Positions 62,992 through 64,000 of a stretch of 64,000 nt of DNA are shown here, piece after piece. The first letter of the stretch is position 1; the number at the start of each line of letters is the position of its first letter. The notes under the pieces are model-generated. The model worked only from the letters and a program-made list of their open reading frames with translations, did no database searches and was not told where the DNA came from. Both the position numbers and the translations under genes were made by a program. This DNA is from Bacillus paramycoides (GTDB lineage: Bacteria > Bacillota > Bacilli > Bacillales > Bacillaceae_G): contig NZ_MAOI01000066.1 in NCBI RefSeq assembly GCF_001884235.1, positions 1-64,000 on the forward strand, given 5' to 3'.

Positions 62992-64000
62992 TTTTCACAT
63001 CCTTTATCTGTAGTAGTGCAAGACCATTGTTAATAAGACGCGTTACAGCTTCGTCAGTTGTGAAGGTAGAAAGTTGTTGTAATAATGCTGCTGATGCTTC
63101 ATGACCTTTGTTATGTTCTAAAAGCAATTCTAAAATTTCAAGACGAAGCAACCATTCTTTCGGATAAAATTTATTTAATACTTCTTGGATTGCTACTAAT
63201 TGCTCGACATGCGCGCCGTGTAAAGTACCTTCACCTCGAATATCACGAACCGTTTGATACATACGTTCAAGCTCAGTCAGTACAAGCGGATCAGGAGTTT
63301 CTTGTACTTCTTCATCCATTGGGAAAAATGCAGCTGCATCTGCCGCTCCTGGGAATACAGAAGTGATTTGTGAGCCGACAGCCATATCAAATGCTCCCCA
63401 TGAAGGATCAAATAATAAGCGATCTTTATGAGTAACTGTACAATCTATAAAGGAGATAAGAGCAATCTTTTTATCATTCTTTACAATGTCTGTTACTGTT
63501 CCTTTTACATGAATGCCACTTGCAAAAGTAAACTCTGCACTATTTCCAATTGTAATGCATAATGATTGTAATTGTTCTTCTGTACAATTTTCTAATGCAA
63601 TATCTCCATCTAGTAATCCGATTGGTGTCCCGAATCCATCGCTATGCACAGATGTAGAATGATTTGCTAACTGTTTATTATGAATTGCTAATGCAGTTGG
63701 TGTATTTGTTCTCATATAAATGACTTCACCAGTATCATTTTTAATTGTCTCTGTAAATGTACCTGTAATTTGTAATCCGCTACTTAGCTCAGTTGTAGCA
63801 TGGTTTTCGGAGCGGATTGCTTTTTCTAATCCTTCTGTGCCACCTGTTTTAAATGCCATCGTTTCAGAGAACTTCTCAAGTGCCTCAGTCAACTCTTCAA
63901 ATGATTCGCAAACAAATAGCTGTGGCTGCATTTTTGTTACGTCATAAGTTGTACCTGTACAAGCTTCAATTGAGAATGGGACTTTCTTTACAGCATCTGT
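62972..64000 (-). CDS. phhA: Phenylalanine 4-monooxygenase, C-terminal part (5' end outside window)
   Basis: The frame is open to base 64000 and the gene continues beyond. The first visible residues, VPFSIEACTGTTYDVTKMQPQLFVCESFEE, are the end of the pterin-dependent hydroxylase catalytic domain. The iron ligands lie outside the window. Next comes a long extra C-terminal region of about 290 residues not found in ordinary bacterial phenylalanine hydroxylases. It contains two similar beta-rich units (SGLQITGTFTETIKNDTGE and SGIHVKGTVTDIVKNDKK) and a helical tail. phhB follows with overlap. The pair makes tyrosine from phenylalanine and regenerates the pterin. Confidence 0.9.
   Translation of the reverse strand, partial: TDAVKKVPFSIEACTGTTYDVTKMQPQLFVCESFEELTEALEKFSETMAFKTGGTEGLEKAIRSENHATTELSSGLQITGTFTETIKNDTGEVIYMRTNTPTALAIHNKQLANHSTSVHSDGFGTPIGLLDGDIALENCTEEQLQSLCITIGNSAEFTFASGIHVKGTVTDIVKNDKKIALISFIDCTVTHKDRLLFDPSWGAFDMAVGSQITSVFPGAADAAAFFPMDEEVQETPDPLVLTELERMYQTVRDIRGEGTLHGAHVEQLVAIQEVLNKFYPKEWLLRLEILELLLEHNKGHEASAALLQQLSTFTTDEAVTRLINNGLALLQIKDVKNDATIK

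Overview
The window is a stretch of Bacillus cereus-group chromosome. Three things point there: about 35% G+C by eye, the gene order, and a 155-bp repeat flanked by ATAAA duplications that behaves like the group-specific bcr1 element. The order follows the safA-to-yrhC segment of the Bacillus subtilis chromosome almost gene for gene, as far as I remember that order. No prophage, CRISPR array, integron, secondary-metabolite cluster or tRNA/rRNA gene is visible.

Layout. Positions 1-4.5 kb hold spore-morphogenesis genes (3' part of safA, a coxA-like lipoprotein gene, bofC), a likely unannotated small RNA, and a Fur-controlled siderophore-binding lipoprotein. Positions 4.6-9 kb are the ruvA-ruvB-DUF2905-queA-tgt-yajC run. 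Positions 9-22.6 kb carry yrzE-like, yrbG, spoVB, comN, secDF, a cation-efflux gene, recJ, apt, relA and dtd. Positions 22.6-26 kb are hisS-aspS behind a T-box leader whose specifier reads GACAC (overlapping Asp and His codons). Positions 26-36 kb carry tcdA, an RsfA-family regulator, rarA, cymR, a cysteine desulfurase with mnmA, a TPR protein and recD2. Positions 36-47 kb carry an AI-2E-family permease, alaS behind a second T-box, ireB-ruvX-yrzB, mltG, trmR-trhP1-trhP2 and udk. Positions 47-55 kb carry greA behind an attenuator-like leader, a B. cereus-type lipoprotein, pbpI-yrrS, and the methionine-to-cysteine operon yrrT-mtnN-mccA-mccB. Positions 55-64 kb are more accessory: adhE with two near-perfect Rex operators, yrhC, the debris of a Fur-regulated iron ABC-transporter operon, two GNAT acetyltransferases, a hotdog-fold protein, an XRE-cupin regulator divergent from catDE-like genes, and phenylalanine hydroxylase (5' end outside the window) with its pterin dehydratase.

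How the genes work together. The core is rich in anticodon-loop biology: QueA and Tgt (queuosine), TcdA (cyclic t6A), YrvO-MnmA (2-thiouridine), TrhP-TrmR (5-methoxyuridine), plus three aminoacyl-tRNA synthetases, Dtd and RelA. A second theme is Holliday-junction and repair enzymes (RuvAB, RecJ, RarA, RecD2, RuvX). A third is sulfur flow: CymR, cysteine desulfurase, and YrrT-MtnN-MccA-MccB. Several promoters and RNA leaders are readable directly.

No clearly new protein system was found. The strongest candidates for undescribed biology are regulatory or structural: the small RNA at about 2451-2566, the greA leader, the terminator that covers the pbpI ribosome-binding site, the secDF leader with a mini-ORF, and the duplicated C-terminal extension of the phenylalanine hydroxylase.
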